Shown here: positions 1 through 7,522 of the stretch, in pieces
How positions within the stretch are numbered: position 1 is the first letter of the stretch
Layout: every line of letters starts with the position of its first letter
Assembly (NCBI GenBank): GCA_905221095.1
Contig: CAJNBV010000001.1
Location: 124,001-188,000 of the forward strand
Source of the DNA: a bacterium
Lineage (GTDB): Bacteria > Bacillota > Bacilli > Lactobacillales > Streptococcaceae
Length of the DNA stretch: 64,000 bases
Direction of reading: 5' to 3'
Made by a program: the position numbers and the translations under genes
Notes under the pieces: model-generated
Told to the model about the DNA's origin: nothing
The model's database searches: none
What the model saw: only the letters and a program-made list of their open reading frames with translations

Positions 1-2
1 AT

Positions 3-461
3 ACTCAATCACTTCCATCTACGTCTACACAAACTATTGTCGCTTCCTATACTCCAGCTTATACAAATAAAAAACCAGAAACTCCAAATCAGGCAACTAA
101 AACTAGTTGGAAACAAGAAAATGGCATCTGGTATTTCTATAAAGCAGACGGTTCTCTAGCTACTGGTTGGGTCAAAGATGGAGATACTTGGTATTATCTA
201 AAAGATGATGGCTCTATGGTAACTGGTTGGGTCAAAGATGGCAATGTTTGGTACTTCCTAAATAGTAACGGCTCTATGTCAACTGGTTGGGTAAAAGATG
301 GAGATACTTGGTACTATCTAGATCCATCAGGAGCTATGAAAGAAAATCAATGGTTTGAAGTTTCTGGCAAATGGTACTATGTTGATTCATCAGGTAAACT
401 TGCCGTTAATACAAGAGTTGAAGGCTATTTGGTCAATGAAAACGGTGAATGGGTTAGCTAA
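3..461 (+). CDS. Choline-binding protein, C-terminal part (5' end outside window)
   Basis: The frame is open from base 3 and stops at TAA 459-461, so only the last 152 residues of a surface protein are seen. A Thr/Pro/Ser-rich linker (about residues 1-40) is followed by about five choline-binding repeats of roughly 20 residues with the GWVKDG and WYYL signatures, ending in the usual NENGEW tail. Such repeats bind phosphocholine on teichoic acids and hold the protein on the cell wall in mitis-group streptococci. The catalytic or functional N-terminal module lies outside the window, so the specific protein cannot be named. A stop codon separates it from an in-frame LPXTG-type sorting-signal relic just downstream. 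Confidence 0.9.
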   Translation, partial: TQSLPSTSTQTIVASYTPAYTNKKPETPNQATKTSWKQENGIWYFYKADGSLATGWVKDGDTWYYLKDDGSMVTGWVKDGNVWYFLNSNGSMSTGWVKDGDTWYYLDPSGAMKENQWFEVSGKWYYVDSSGKLAVNTRVEGYLVNENGEWVS

Positions 462-497
462 AATTGCTACTATATAACCTTTGCATAGCTAGATATA

Positions 498-611
498 ACT
501 AATCCAAATACAGGAACCAAAAATGATCACAAACTCCTGTTTGCAGGAATTGGCATCCTTGTCCTTCTAGGTCTCGGATTCTTACTGAAAAACAAAAAAG
601 AACTAAACTAG
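498..611 (+). pseudogene. Relic of an LPXTG cell-wall sorting signal
   Basis: Between the end of the choline-binding protein and its terminator, the same reading frame encodes TNPNTGTKND, then a hydrophobic stretch (FAGIGILVLLGLGFLL) and a positive tail KNKKELN before TAG 609-611. This is the architecture of a sortase sorting signal with the first motif residue changed (NPNTG instead of LPNTG). It has no start codon and is cut off from the upstream gene by TAA 459-461 and TAG 486-488. It looks like the 3' end of a former wall-anchored protein gene. Which gene it came from cannot be told from the window. Confidence 0.75.
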
Positions 612-625
612 CCCTCCTATAGAAC

Positions 626-662
626 AATCCCCCAAGCCTTGACGCTCGGGGGATTGATTTTT
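626..662. terminator. Rho-independent terminator after the choline-binding protein
   Basis: Inverted repeat AATCCCCC / GGGGGATT with a short loop, followed by GATTTTTTG on the plus strand. It lies between the plus-strand surface-protein region and the convergent ABC operon, so it may serve both. Confidence 0.75.
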
Positions 663-681
663 GACCTGATAAGCCTATCTA

Positions 682-1446
682 TCAAATCATATATTCTACA
701 CTATAGGTCGCATCCGAAAGTATTCGTGCTAAAAATTGCTTGGTTCGTTCTTCCTGTGGACGACTAAAGAAATCATGGGCATTATTTTCTTCAACAATTT
801 TCCCGCCATCCATAAAAATGACATGATTAGCTACATCTCTAGCAAATCCCATCTCATGAGTCACTACTACCATAGTAACTCCTTCTTTAGCTAGCTGTTT
901 TAAAACATCCAAAACATCTCCTACTAACTCTGGATCCAAGGCCGATGTTGGCTCATCTAATAAAATGACCTCTGGTTTCACAGCGATAGCACGCGCAATG
1001 CCGATTCGTTGTTGCTGGCCTCCAGAAAGCTGAGAGGGATAGTAATCTTTATAAGCTAGTAAACCAACTTTTTCTAAGGCAGCTTCCGCACGTTTGATTG
1101 CTTCTTCCTTAGGAATTTTCCGAGCAACTACCAAGCCTTCCAAAATATTTTCCAAGGCTGTTTTATTGGCAAATAAATTATAGTGTTGGAAAACGAAGGC
1201 GGTCTTCTGGCGAATTTCTAAAATATCTTTTTTAGTCAGTTTGCCAAGATCGTAGTCTTTGTCAGCAAGTTTCAAAGAACCACTATCGGCTTTTTCCAAA
1301 TGATTGAGACATCTGAGAAAAGTCGTTTTACCTGATCCAGATGGCCCCAAGATTACAACCACATCCCCTTGGTTGACCTTGAGATTAACATCTTCTAGGA
1401 CTTGTCTATCTCCAAATTTTTTTGCAACATGTTCTACTTGTAACAT
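682..1446 (-). CDS. Polar amino-acid ABC importer, ATP-binding protein (TcyN/YxeO-like)
   Basis: 254-residue cytoplasmic ATPase that energises the permease pair encoded immediately upstream. Walker [10 protein letters not shown] is at about residues 34-42, the signature LSGGQQQR near 140-150, Walker B and D-loop [10 protein letters not shown] just after, and the switch His in VVTHEMG. It ends with the short C-terminus typical of polar amino-acid importers (GlnQ/TcyN group). The GGAGGAGAC ribosome site sits just before the ATG, and the gene is last in a seven-gene operon that begins at 6019. Overall similarity to cystine and YxeO-type ATPases is recognised by eye. The substrate is not determined by this subunit and is open. 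Confidence 0.88.
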   Translation of the reverse strand: MLQVEHVAKKFGDRQVLEDVNLKVNQGDVVVILGPSGSGKTTFLRCLNHLEKADSGSLKLADKDYDLGKLTKKDILEIRQKTAFVFQHYNLFANKTALENILEGLVVARKIPKEEAIKRAEAALEKVGLLAYKDYYPSQLSGGQQQRIGIARAIAVKPEVILLDEPTSALDPELVGDVLDVLKQLAKEGVTMVVVTHEMGFARDVANHVIFMDGGKIVEENNAHDFFSRPQEERTKQFLARILSDATYSVEYMI

Positions 1447-1455
1447 TGTCTCCTC

Positions 1456-2178
1456 CTATGCTAAACCTGTACGGGGCGCTACTTGTCCCTTTTCTCTTCG
1501 AATATAGCGTTTCTCTAGAATTGAAAAGCCCCATTGAATCAATCCGCAAATAAAAATGTACTGTAAAAAGATCACAAAATAGGATTCAAAATACTGATAA
1601 CCATAAGACGCTTCAACACGGGCAATGGCTGTAATATCCTTAATGGTCATCACAAAGACCAAAGAGGTTCCTTTTACAATATTGATAACTAGATTAGCCA
1701 GATTGGGTAGGGCTGACCGCAAGGCCTGTGGAAAAACAATCCTCACATAAGCCTGACTAGTAGTTAAACCAATCGCTTGTGCAGCTTCTAATTGTCCCTT
1801 ATCCACAGTCAAAATAGCCGAACGTAAGATTTCTGATAAACTACCTGTCGTCATCAAACTATAGATAATAAAAGCATAATAGATAGGATTGAGTTTAAAG
1901 ATGTCAACATCACTTCCTATGCTTTTAAGAAATTGATTGAGCAAACTCGGAAACAAACTATAAAAGAAAAGAATCAGCAAAATCGGAGGTGTCGCTCTTA
2001 TAAAAGCTAGATACACGAGGGAGAAGGTTCGAACACCTTTGACTTTATATATTTGTCCCAGAGCTAAAAACAAGGCTGGTGCAAAACTTAAGACCATGGC
2101 TACAATCATGATGATCAAGGTGGTTGGCACCCCTTTTAAGGTCTCTAAAAAGGTTTTTACAATATAGTCCAAATCCAT
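1456..2178 (-). CDS. Polar amino-acid ABC importer, permease subunit 2
   Basis: 240-residue membrane protein of the HisM/TcyM type with about five transmembrane segments. The cytoplasmic coupling motif for the ATPase is visible as EAAQAIGLTTSQAYVRIVFPQALRSALPN split over residues of about 130-160. It starts 3 bases after the stop of the first permease gene and ends 9 bases before the ATPase, so the three are certainly co-translated. Two different permease genes imply a heterodimeric channel. Ligand specificity would be set mainly by the binding protein at 2908-3786. Confidence 0.88.
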   Translation of the reverse strand: MDLDYIVKTFLETLKGVPTTLIIMIVAMVLSFAPALFLALGQIYKVKGVRTFSLVYLAFIRATPPILLILFFYSLFPSLLNQFLKSIGSDVDIFKLNPIYYAFIIYSLMTTGSLSEILRSAILTVDKGQLEAAQAIGLTTSQAYVRIVFPQALRSALPNLANLVINIVKGTSLVFVMTIKDITAIARVEASYGYQYFESYFVIFLQYIFICGLIQWGFSILEKRYIRREKGQVAPRTGLA

Positions 2179-2181
2179 ATC

Positions 2182-2874
2182 CTATCTCCCTTTCGTTTCC
2201 AAAGATTTTTCTAACAGGCTACTCAAGAAGGAAACCGCTAAGGCCACACCCCAATAAAGAATGGCAACCGCTGTATAGGTTTCAAGAGAGTAATTTCCTA
2301 AATTGCGACTGATTAAGAGATTCCCAGCCCCCATGACATCCACAAAACCAATCGTATAAGCTAAAGCAGCGTCTCGCATCAAATTTAGAATAGCAGTCGT
2401 CACATTTGGAAGAGCCACTTGAAAAGCCTGAGGAAAAATGATTCTCCAAAATGTCTGACTAGGTGTCAGACCAATACTGACTCCTGCTTCCATCTGACCT
2501 TTTGGAATTGCCTGATAGGACGCCTTAAATACTTCTGCAATGATAGCTGCAAATAGCAAGACCATGGTGAATAAGACGAAGACCGTTTTAGACCAGTTGT
2601 TGATATCTAAATTTAGCCACCATTTTAAAAATTCAGGTAAACCATAAAATACCAAAAACAGTAAAACAATGGGGGGAGTACAGCGAAGAGTGAAAATATA
2701 GCCCTTAGAAAGACCTGCAAAAGTCTTGTCTTCTCCCACTTGAGCCCAAGCCAGTAAGCCACCGAAAAGGGAACCGAGGATTGTAGTAAAAAAGAGAATG
2801 GACAAGGTCATAGGAAGAGCCTGCCATAAGGTCGGTAAAAATTGGAACACTCTTGAAAAATCATATGAAACCAT
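2182..2874 (-). CDS. Polar amino-acid ABC importer, permease subunit 1
   Basis: 230-residue membrane protein of the same family as its downstream neighbour (HisQ/TcyL type). It has a long hydrophobic N-terminal half and a coupling loop reading EAGVSIGLTPSQTFWRIIF. The AGAGG ribosome site lies 33 bases after the stop of the binding-protein gene. It is expected to pair with the second permease to form the translocation path in the cytoplasmic membrane. Nothing unusual in length or in membrane pattern. Confidence 0.88.
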   Translation of the reverse strand: MVSYDFSRVFQFLPTLWQALPMTLSILFFTTILGSLFGGLLAWAQVGEDKTFAGLSKGYIFTLRCTPPIVLLFLVFYGLPEFLKWWLNLDINNWSKTVFVLFTMVLLFAAIIAEVFKASYQAIPKGQMEAGVSIGLTPSQTFWRIIFPQAFQVALPNVTTAILNLMRDAALAYTIGFVDVMGAGNLLISRNLGNYSLETYTAVAILYWGVALAVSFLSSLLEKSLETKGR

Positions 2875-2907
2875 GTAAACCTCTTTCTAACATGCCTGAT
2901 TGCTCAT

Positions 2908-3786
2908 CTAATCTTTATCAACATAACTAAAGACATCTTCTTTAAAGTATTTTTGAGAAAGTTTAGCTAGAGTACCATCTTCTTTTAATTCTTTAATAGC
3001 CTTTTCATACTCTTTCGCAAACTTCTCTCCCTTTTCATCACGGTGAATCAAGGGATAGGTTGGGATTCCTTTATAAGGGAACCAACTAAGTTTGTCTGCA
3101 TATTGGTGGTAAGAACCATCCTCTGCTGTTACTGCTTTTTCAAAAGACAGCTTGATGTCAAAGAAAGCATCATAACGTCCTTCTAAAACCCAAGCATAAG
3201 CATCTGCCACTTTGAAGGATTCAGCAGCCGTCAACTCAATCGGTGTATCCTTGTGTTTCTCATTATAACTATTGATAACATTCCACTGGGCATTCTGAGG
3301 AGAGATGGGCACTAATTTTCCTTTGTTTTTAGCGAAATCATCAATATTCTTATATTTGGCTTCATCTTCTTTTCTAACAGTAAAACCAATAATGCTGGCT
3401 CCTACTGGCTCAGATGGAATAATGAATTTCTTAGCCCGTTCATCTGTATACCAAGCACCTTTTGTCCCAATATCGTACTTGCCAGACTCAAGTCCAATCA
3501 AGAGATCATCATCACTAGTTCCAGTATACTCAAATTTATAATCCGCTAATTTCTCATCAACTGCCTTTAAAACTGCGACTTCATAACCATCTGATTCCCC
3601 TTTTTCGTCAATAAAATCATAAGGGACATAGTTTTGGGTATGGGCAACCTTTAAAGTTGTTACTTGTCCAGATGAAGCTGCATCCGCACCTTTAGCAGAG
3701 GCTCCTGCTAAAGTTCTACCAATAATTGTTGCTCCAAGCACTGCCGCAACCGCAACTCCACCAATAATCCATGTTTTCTTACTCAT
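2908..3786 (-). CDS. Polar amino-acid ABC importer, extracellular solute-binding protein
   Basis: 292-residue family 3 solute-binding protein (SBP_bac_3). An N-terminal hydrophobic segment (residues about 5-27, IIGGVAVAAVLGATIIG) precedes the mature domain beginning near VTTLKVAHTQNYVPYDF. The fold is supported by motifs such as DGYEVAVLKAV and GLESGKYDIG. No lipobox cysteine is present, which is unusual for a Gram-positive binding protein: it must be held by an uncleaved anchor or be released. AAAGGAGAAGAAT precedes the ATG. Upstream are two zinc methyltransferase-like genes in the same operon, so the ligand may be a methylated amino acid or thiol (inference). Confidence 0.85.
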   Translation of the reverse strand: MSKKTWIIGGVAVAAVLGATIIGRTLAGASAKGADAASSGQVTTLKVAHTQNYVPYDFIDEKGESDGYEVAVLKAVDEKLADYKFEYTGTSDDDLLIGLESGKYDIGTKGAWYTDERAKKFIIPSEPVGASIIGFTVRKEDEAKYKNIDDFAKNKGKLVPISPQNAQWNVINSYNEKHKDTPIELTAAESFKVADAYAWVLEGRYDAFFDIKLSFEKAVTAEDGSYHQYADKLSWFPYKGIPTYPLIHRDEKGEKFAKEYEKAIKELKEDGTLAKLSQKYFKEDVFSYVDKD

Positions 3787-3797
3787 ATTCTTCTCCT

Positions 3798-4796
3798 TTA
3801 TTTAGCTACTGCTTCTCTCACCCACTGGATACGCTCCACTGCAATATCGCTCGGAATGGTACAATCTGCTCCAAGTATGAAGCCCTCTTTGCCTGTTTCT
3901 TCTATCAATCGTTTGGTTTCAGCTTGGATTTCTTCCTTACTGCCTCGATAGAGAAGACCCCCTTTTCCGTTTTCAAATCCTCCCAAAACAGTACGACCCT
4001 TGAAAATCTCACGACCTTCTTTTAGACTAATCCCTTCTGGACCAACTGCCCAGTTAAAAACATGAGCTGGATAGTCGGCAAAGATATGAATATCGTTTCG
4101 AGCTCCTTCATAGCCACAGATATGAAGGATATTTACCCCACCAACCGACTTAGCTGCATTTAAAACAGTCAGTTCACTCGGCGCAATAATCTCCTGATAG
4201 TCTTCAACAGGAACACGCGCATCCTGAATACTTTGCACACTGAGATAGATACCGTCTGCTCCTGCATCTCTAATAATAGCTTGACTCAAGCTAGCGATAT
4301 CTTGTGCAATTACATCGAGGATTTTTTTCAATTTCTGAGAATCTTGAACCAAGAAATCTGCAATGAGATCATCTCCACCAGATACTTCCCCAAGTAACCA
4401 TTTGAGGTAGGTCACAGGCGCAAAAATATTGTAAATAGCAACAATATCTTCTGTAAACTCCTGCTTAATTTTCTTCACTAACTCTACTTGCTCTCTAATC
4501 CACGGATGATCTTCTCCCAGAGGTTGAATCTCTGCCAACTCTTGGAGCGATTCCCCTTTGGCAATAACTGGATTTGGATAAGCAAAATAACCATCACTCA
4601 TCAACTTAATAAAGTCAGGATTTAGTTCATGGATAAATTGTTTGTGACCTTGTATATTCTTTTCAATAATCACAGGATTTGAAAATCCCTTTAACCATTC
4701 CTCTTCTGATGTAAAATGGTGCCAAAAACCAACAGGCACACGATCGACTGTTTCTCCTCTAAATGCTTTTAAAACCCATTCTCTTTTTTCTGACAT
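3798..4796 (-). CDS. UroD/MtaA-family zinc methyltransferase-like protein (copy 2)
   Basis: 332 residues, uroporphyrinogen-decarboxylase-like TIM barrel. Visible features are the N-terminal RVPVGFWHHF motif, the zinc-site pattern His225-x-Cys227 (LHICGYEG) and Cys312 (LGADCTIP). His-x-Cys...Cys is the zinc-ligand set of MtaA/CmuA/MetE-like methyltransferases, not of true heme UroD, and no heme pathway genes are nearby. The likely job is methyl transfer between a methylated small molecule and a thiol or corrinoid. It is clearly paralogous to the gene at 5012-6019 (same length and motifs). The ATG lies two bases after the small membrane-protein gene, with its GGAG inside that gene, so translation is coupled. 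Confidence 0.8.
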   Translation of the reverse strand: MSEKREWVLKAFRGETVDRVPVGFWHHFTSEEEWLKGFSNPVIIEKNIQGHKQFIHELNPDFIKLMSDGYFAYPNPVIAKGESLQELAEIQPLGEDHPWIREQVELVKKIKQEFTEDIVAIYNIFAPVTYLKWLLGEVSGGDDLIADFLVQDSQKLKKILDVIAQDIASLSQAIIRDAGADGIYLSVQSIQDARVPVEDYQEIIAPSELTVLNAAKSVGGVNILHICGYEGARNDIHIFADYPAHVFNWAVGPEGISLKEGREIFKGRTVLGGFENGKGGLLYRGSKEEIQAETKRLIEETGKEGFILGADCTIPSDIAVERIQWVREAVAK

Positions 4797-4798
4797 CT

Positions 4799-5002
4799 TT
4801 ATTCTCCATTTCTTTCTTTTTCGACTAATAAAACACTGGCAATATCATTGGTTTGAATAAAGGGAAGACTTCCCTTCTGAAAATCCTGAATCCCATGGCA
4901 TCTTGGCCCTTCCTTACAAGCCAATCCCTTGGTAAGACTGATCGCAAGTAAGATGACAAAGCCTAGGGCCATCCCTGCCAATAGCCACTTTTTTCTTTTC
5001 AT
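4799..5002 (-). CDS. Small membrane-anchored protein with a Cys pair
   Basis: 67 residues: a basic start (MKRKK), one transmembrane segment at about residues 7-24, then the outside segment LACKEGPRCHG with two cysteines five residues apart followed by His, and a polar tail. I do not recognise the family. The GGAGGGCCTT ribosome site in front of the ATG and the tight position between two paralogous methyltransferase genes (9 bases upstream, 2 bases downstream) make it very likely to be real. The Cys/Cys/His cluster could bind metal or a thiol substrate at the cell surface. It is not a clear lipobox, because Gly rather than Leu is at -3. Confidence 0.7.
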   Translation of the reverse strand: MKRKKWLLAGMALGFVILLAISLTKGLACKEGPRCHGIQDFQKGSLPFIQTNDIASVLLVEKERNGE

Positions 5003-5011
5003 AAGGCCCTC

Positions 5012-6019
5012 CTATTCTAAAACAGCAGCCTGACGAATCCAGTCCAATCTTTCTAATTCAAAGTCATCTGGAACCGTGCAATCCGCTCCAAGAAGGACTC
5101 CTCTAGTCCCAGCTTCAGTCAACAAGCGTTTGGTTTCCTCTTGTAGTTCAGCCTTTGTACCTCCATAAAGCAGGCTCTGTTTCCCATTTTCAAAACCACC
5201 CAAGACCGCTTTGCCATGAAATAGCTCCTGACCTTGAGGCAAACTGACTGCTTCATGGTGGGTCGCCCAGTTGAAAACTTGGGCTGGATAATCTTTGAAA
5301 ATAGTTACATCGTTACTGGCACCTTGGAAACCACAGATATGCAGGATATTTATCCCATCTGCCCGATTAGCAGCTTCTAAAACCTTTATATTACTTGGCT
5401 CGATATAGGTCTGGTACAAGTCTGGTGTGATGCGCTCATCCTGAATTTCTTGCGTACTAAGGTAAATCCCATCTGCTCCACCATCCTGAATAATTGCTTT
5501 GGTTAGGATAGCGATATCCTCAGCTATCACATCTAAAATCTCCCTGAATAGCTCTGGATTTTCAAGAAAAAGATCTGCAACCTCCTTATCACCTCTAGAA
5601 GTTTCTGTACGAAACCAGCGTTTCAAGTAGGAAATTGGAGAAAAGATATTGTAAAACGATGCAATTTCCTCAGTGAAGGTCGCTCGAATGGCTTTTACCA
5701 CTTCTACTTGTTGCTGAATCCAAGGATGGTTTTCACCAATCGACTCAATAGAAGCCAACTCCTGAATACTTGCAACCGAAGGACTATAAATATTACTTGG
5801 ATAAATGAAAAAGCCGTCACTCATTATTTTGACAAAGTCAGGATGGATTCTTTCAACGTACTGCCGATGTCCCTCTACACTTTTTTGGAAGATACGTGGG
5901 TTATTTAAACCTTGCCCTTTTTCCTCCAGTGTTACAAAATGAAACCAAAAGCCAACAGGAACCCGTTCCACCTCTTCTCCTCGGATGGCTCTAAAAACTA
6001 GTTCTCTTTTACTTGTCAT
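5012..6019 (-). CDS. UroD/MtaA-family zinc methyltransferase-like protein (copy 1)
   Basis: 335 residues from the ATG at 6019, chosen over an in-frame ATG 13 codons upstream because AAGGAG precedes 6019 and because MTSKRELVFRAIRGE aligns with the start of the paralogue. It is the first gene of the seven-gene operon. The zinc pattern is His227-x-Cys229 (LHICGFQG) with Cys314 (LGADCTVP). It shares RVPVGFWFHF, GADGIYLS and LGGFENGK with the copy at 3798-4796, so the pair arose by duplication. The family moves methyl groups using a zinc-activated thiol. No corrinoid protein gene is present in the window, so the methyl carrier is unknown. The substrate is inferred to come in through the operon's own importer. 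Confidence 0.8.
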   Translation of the reverse strand: MTSKRELVFRAIRGEEVERVPVGFWFHFVTLEEKGQGLNNPRIFQKSVEGHRQYVERIHPDFVKIMSDGFFIYPSNIYSPSVASIQELASIESIGENHPWIQQQVEVVKAIRATFTEEIASFYNIFSPISYLKRWFRTETSRGDKEVADLFLENPELFREILDVIAEDIAILTKAIIQDGGADGIYLSTQEIQDERITPDLYQTYIEPSNIKVLEAANRADGINILHICGFQGASNDVTIFKDYPAQVFNWATHHEAVSLPQGQELFHGKAVLGGFENGKQSLLYGGTKAELQEETKRLLTEAGTRGVLLGADCTVPDDFELERLDWIRQAAVLE

Positions 6020-6124
6020 ACTTTTCTCCTTCCATTTGGATTGAAACCATCTTACCACTCCTTTTTGCCTTTTCCCAATATATATTGACTATCGACTTGA
6101 TTGGGATTGTTTATATCAATAACG

Positions 6125-6169
6125 AAAAAAATCTCTGGAAAGCTTGATTTTACTAGCTTTTCAGAGATT
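6125..6169 (-). terminator. Terminator of the flavin oxidoreductase gene
   Basis: Stem AATCTCTG-AAAGCT (6130-6144) against AGCTTTTCAGAGATT (6155-6169). Read on the minus strand it is followed by a run of T. It separates the oxidoreductase transcript from the methyltransferase/ABC operon. Confidence 0.75.
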
Positions 6170-6240
6170 CTTTTCTGTTTATTACTTTTTTAAAAATAGT
6201 TGTTATATAGATTTTTTATCAGCCTGATTAGGATTTTTTA

Positions 6241-7290
6241 TTAAGCCTCTTTCATGGCAAAGTAAGCCCGGACTTTGGGTGCCACTTGCATTCCGAAAAG
6301 TTCAATAGCTCTCAGAACCTGATCATGTGGCATAGAACCAAGCGGTAAGTGCAACATAAAGCGATCCAAACCTAAATCCTCAATCATGCGAATCAATTTT
6401 TCTGCCACCTGATCTGGATTGCCCACAAACATAGCACCATTTGGCCCAACTTGCTCCAAATATTGTTCATAACGCAATTCCTGCCAATGAGGACGGTCTT
6501 TGGAAATAGCATCCACTACTTGCTTGGTCGGATGGAAATAATCTTTCACCGCCTGCTCGCCATCCTCAGCAATCCAGCCCCAAGAATGGGCTCCAACCTT
6601 TAGTTCATGGCTGGCATGGCCCGCTTCACTCCCAATCTCACGATAAGCCTGAATCAACTTTTTAAAATAACGAGGATTGCCACCAATAATAGCATAGACA
6701 ATCGGCAGCCCCGCCTGAGCAATCTTCACTGTTGATTCAACATGACCACCTGTCGCTATCCACAAGGGCAATTTGTCCTGAACGGGACGAGGATAGACTT
6801 CTTTACCAGAAATCGTTTGGGTCAATCGACCTTTCCAGTCTAGCTTGATCTTTTCATTGACTAATTGAAGCAAATCTAATTTCTCATCAAAAAGAGCTAC
6901 GTAGTCTTTCAAATCATAGCCAAACAGGGGAAATGATTCCGTAAAAGAGCCTCTTCCAGCCATAATCTCCGCTCGTCCATTTGACAAAGCATCGATAGTG
7001 GCATACTGTTGGAACAAACGAATGGGGTCCATGCTTGAGAGAATGCTGACTGCACTGGTCAAACGGATTTTCTTGCTATTGACTGCCCCAGCTGCCAGAA
7101 TAATCTCTGGGGCTGATACTGCAAAATCCTCTCGATGGTGCTCGCCAATCCCATATACGTCCAAACCAACCTTATCAGCCAGTTCAATCTCCGCCACCAA
7201 CTGACGAATACGTTCGGCATGACTATAAGTTTGCCCAGTTCCTTCAAGCTCCGTTGTTTCCCAAAATGTTGAAATTCCCAATTCTACCAT
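6241..7290 (-). CDS. LLM-class flavin-dependent oxidoreductase (luciferase-like)
   Basis: 349 residues, bacterial-luciferase-like TIM barrel. Supporting motifs are GLDVYGIGEHHREDFAVSAP near the N-terminus, LTSAVSILSSMDPIR, GRAEIMAGRGSF and the C-terminal MLHLPLGSMPHDQVLRAIELF segment. Such proteins use reduced FMN or F420; in streptococci FMN is expected, supplied by a separate reductase. It is a single-gene unit with GGGAG before the ATG and its own terminator. The physiological substrate is unknown. Its position next to glmS is as I remember it in pneumococcus, which supports orthology with that gene. Confidence 0.85.
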   Translation of the reverse strand: MVELGISTFWETTELEGTGQTYSHAERIRQLVAEIELADKVGLDVYGIGEHHREDFAVSAPEIILAAGAVNSKKIRLTSAVSILSSMDPIRLFQQYATIDALSNGRAEIMAGRGSFTESFPLFGYDLKDYVALFDEKLDLLQLVNEKIKLDWKGRLTQTISGKEVYPRPVQDKLPLWIATGGHVESTVKIAQAGLPIVYAIIGGNPRYFKKLIQAYREIGSEAGHASHELKVGAHSWGWIAEDGEQAVKDYFHPTKQVVDAISKDRPHWQELRYEQYLEQVGPNGAMFVGNPDQVAEKLIRMIEDLGLDRFMLHLPLGSMPHDQVLRAIELFGMQVAPKVRAYFAMKEA

Positions 7291-7339
7291 TGTGATTCTC
7301 CCTGTCTATATCTGTCCTTCAATTTGAAAAATTATTCTA

Positions 7340-7453
7340 ATACTCAATGAAAATCAAAGAGCAAACTAGGAAACTAGCCGCAGGCTGCTCAAAACAGTGT
7401 TTTGAGGTTGCAGATGGAAGCTGACGTGGTTTGAAGAGACTTTCGAAGAGTAT
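7340..7453 (-). repeat. BOX element (boxA-boxC, no boxB)
   Basis: Read on the minus strand it begins ATACTCTTCGAAA and ends TTTTCATTGAGTAT, the known ends of pneumococcal BOX elements. It contains the inner palindrome CAAAACACTGTTTTG. The length of about 114 bases fits one boxA plus one boxC with no boxB module between them. It lies between the terminated ends of the oxidoreductase and glmS regions and can form a long imperfect hairpin. BOX elements are thought to be miniature mobile repeats and are characteristic of S. pneumoniae and close relatives. Confidence 0.9.
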
Positions 7454-7493
7454 AACACGAATCTTGAGTACAAGCAACCCATTTGCTCATAAG

Positions 7494-7520
7494 AAAAAGC
7501 CTAGATAACTAGACTTTTTA
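7494..7520 (-). terminator. glmS terminator
   Basis: Minus-strand reading AAAAAGTCTAG-TTAT-CTAGGCTTTTT directly after the glmS stop codon: a short stem followed by T. Confidence 0.7.
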
Positions 7521-7522
7521 GC

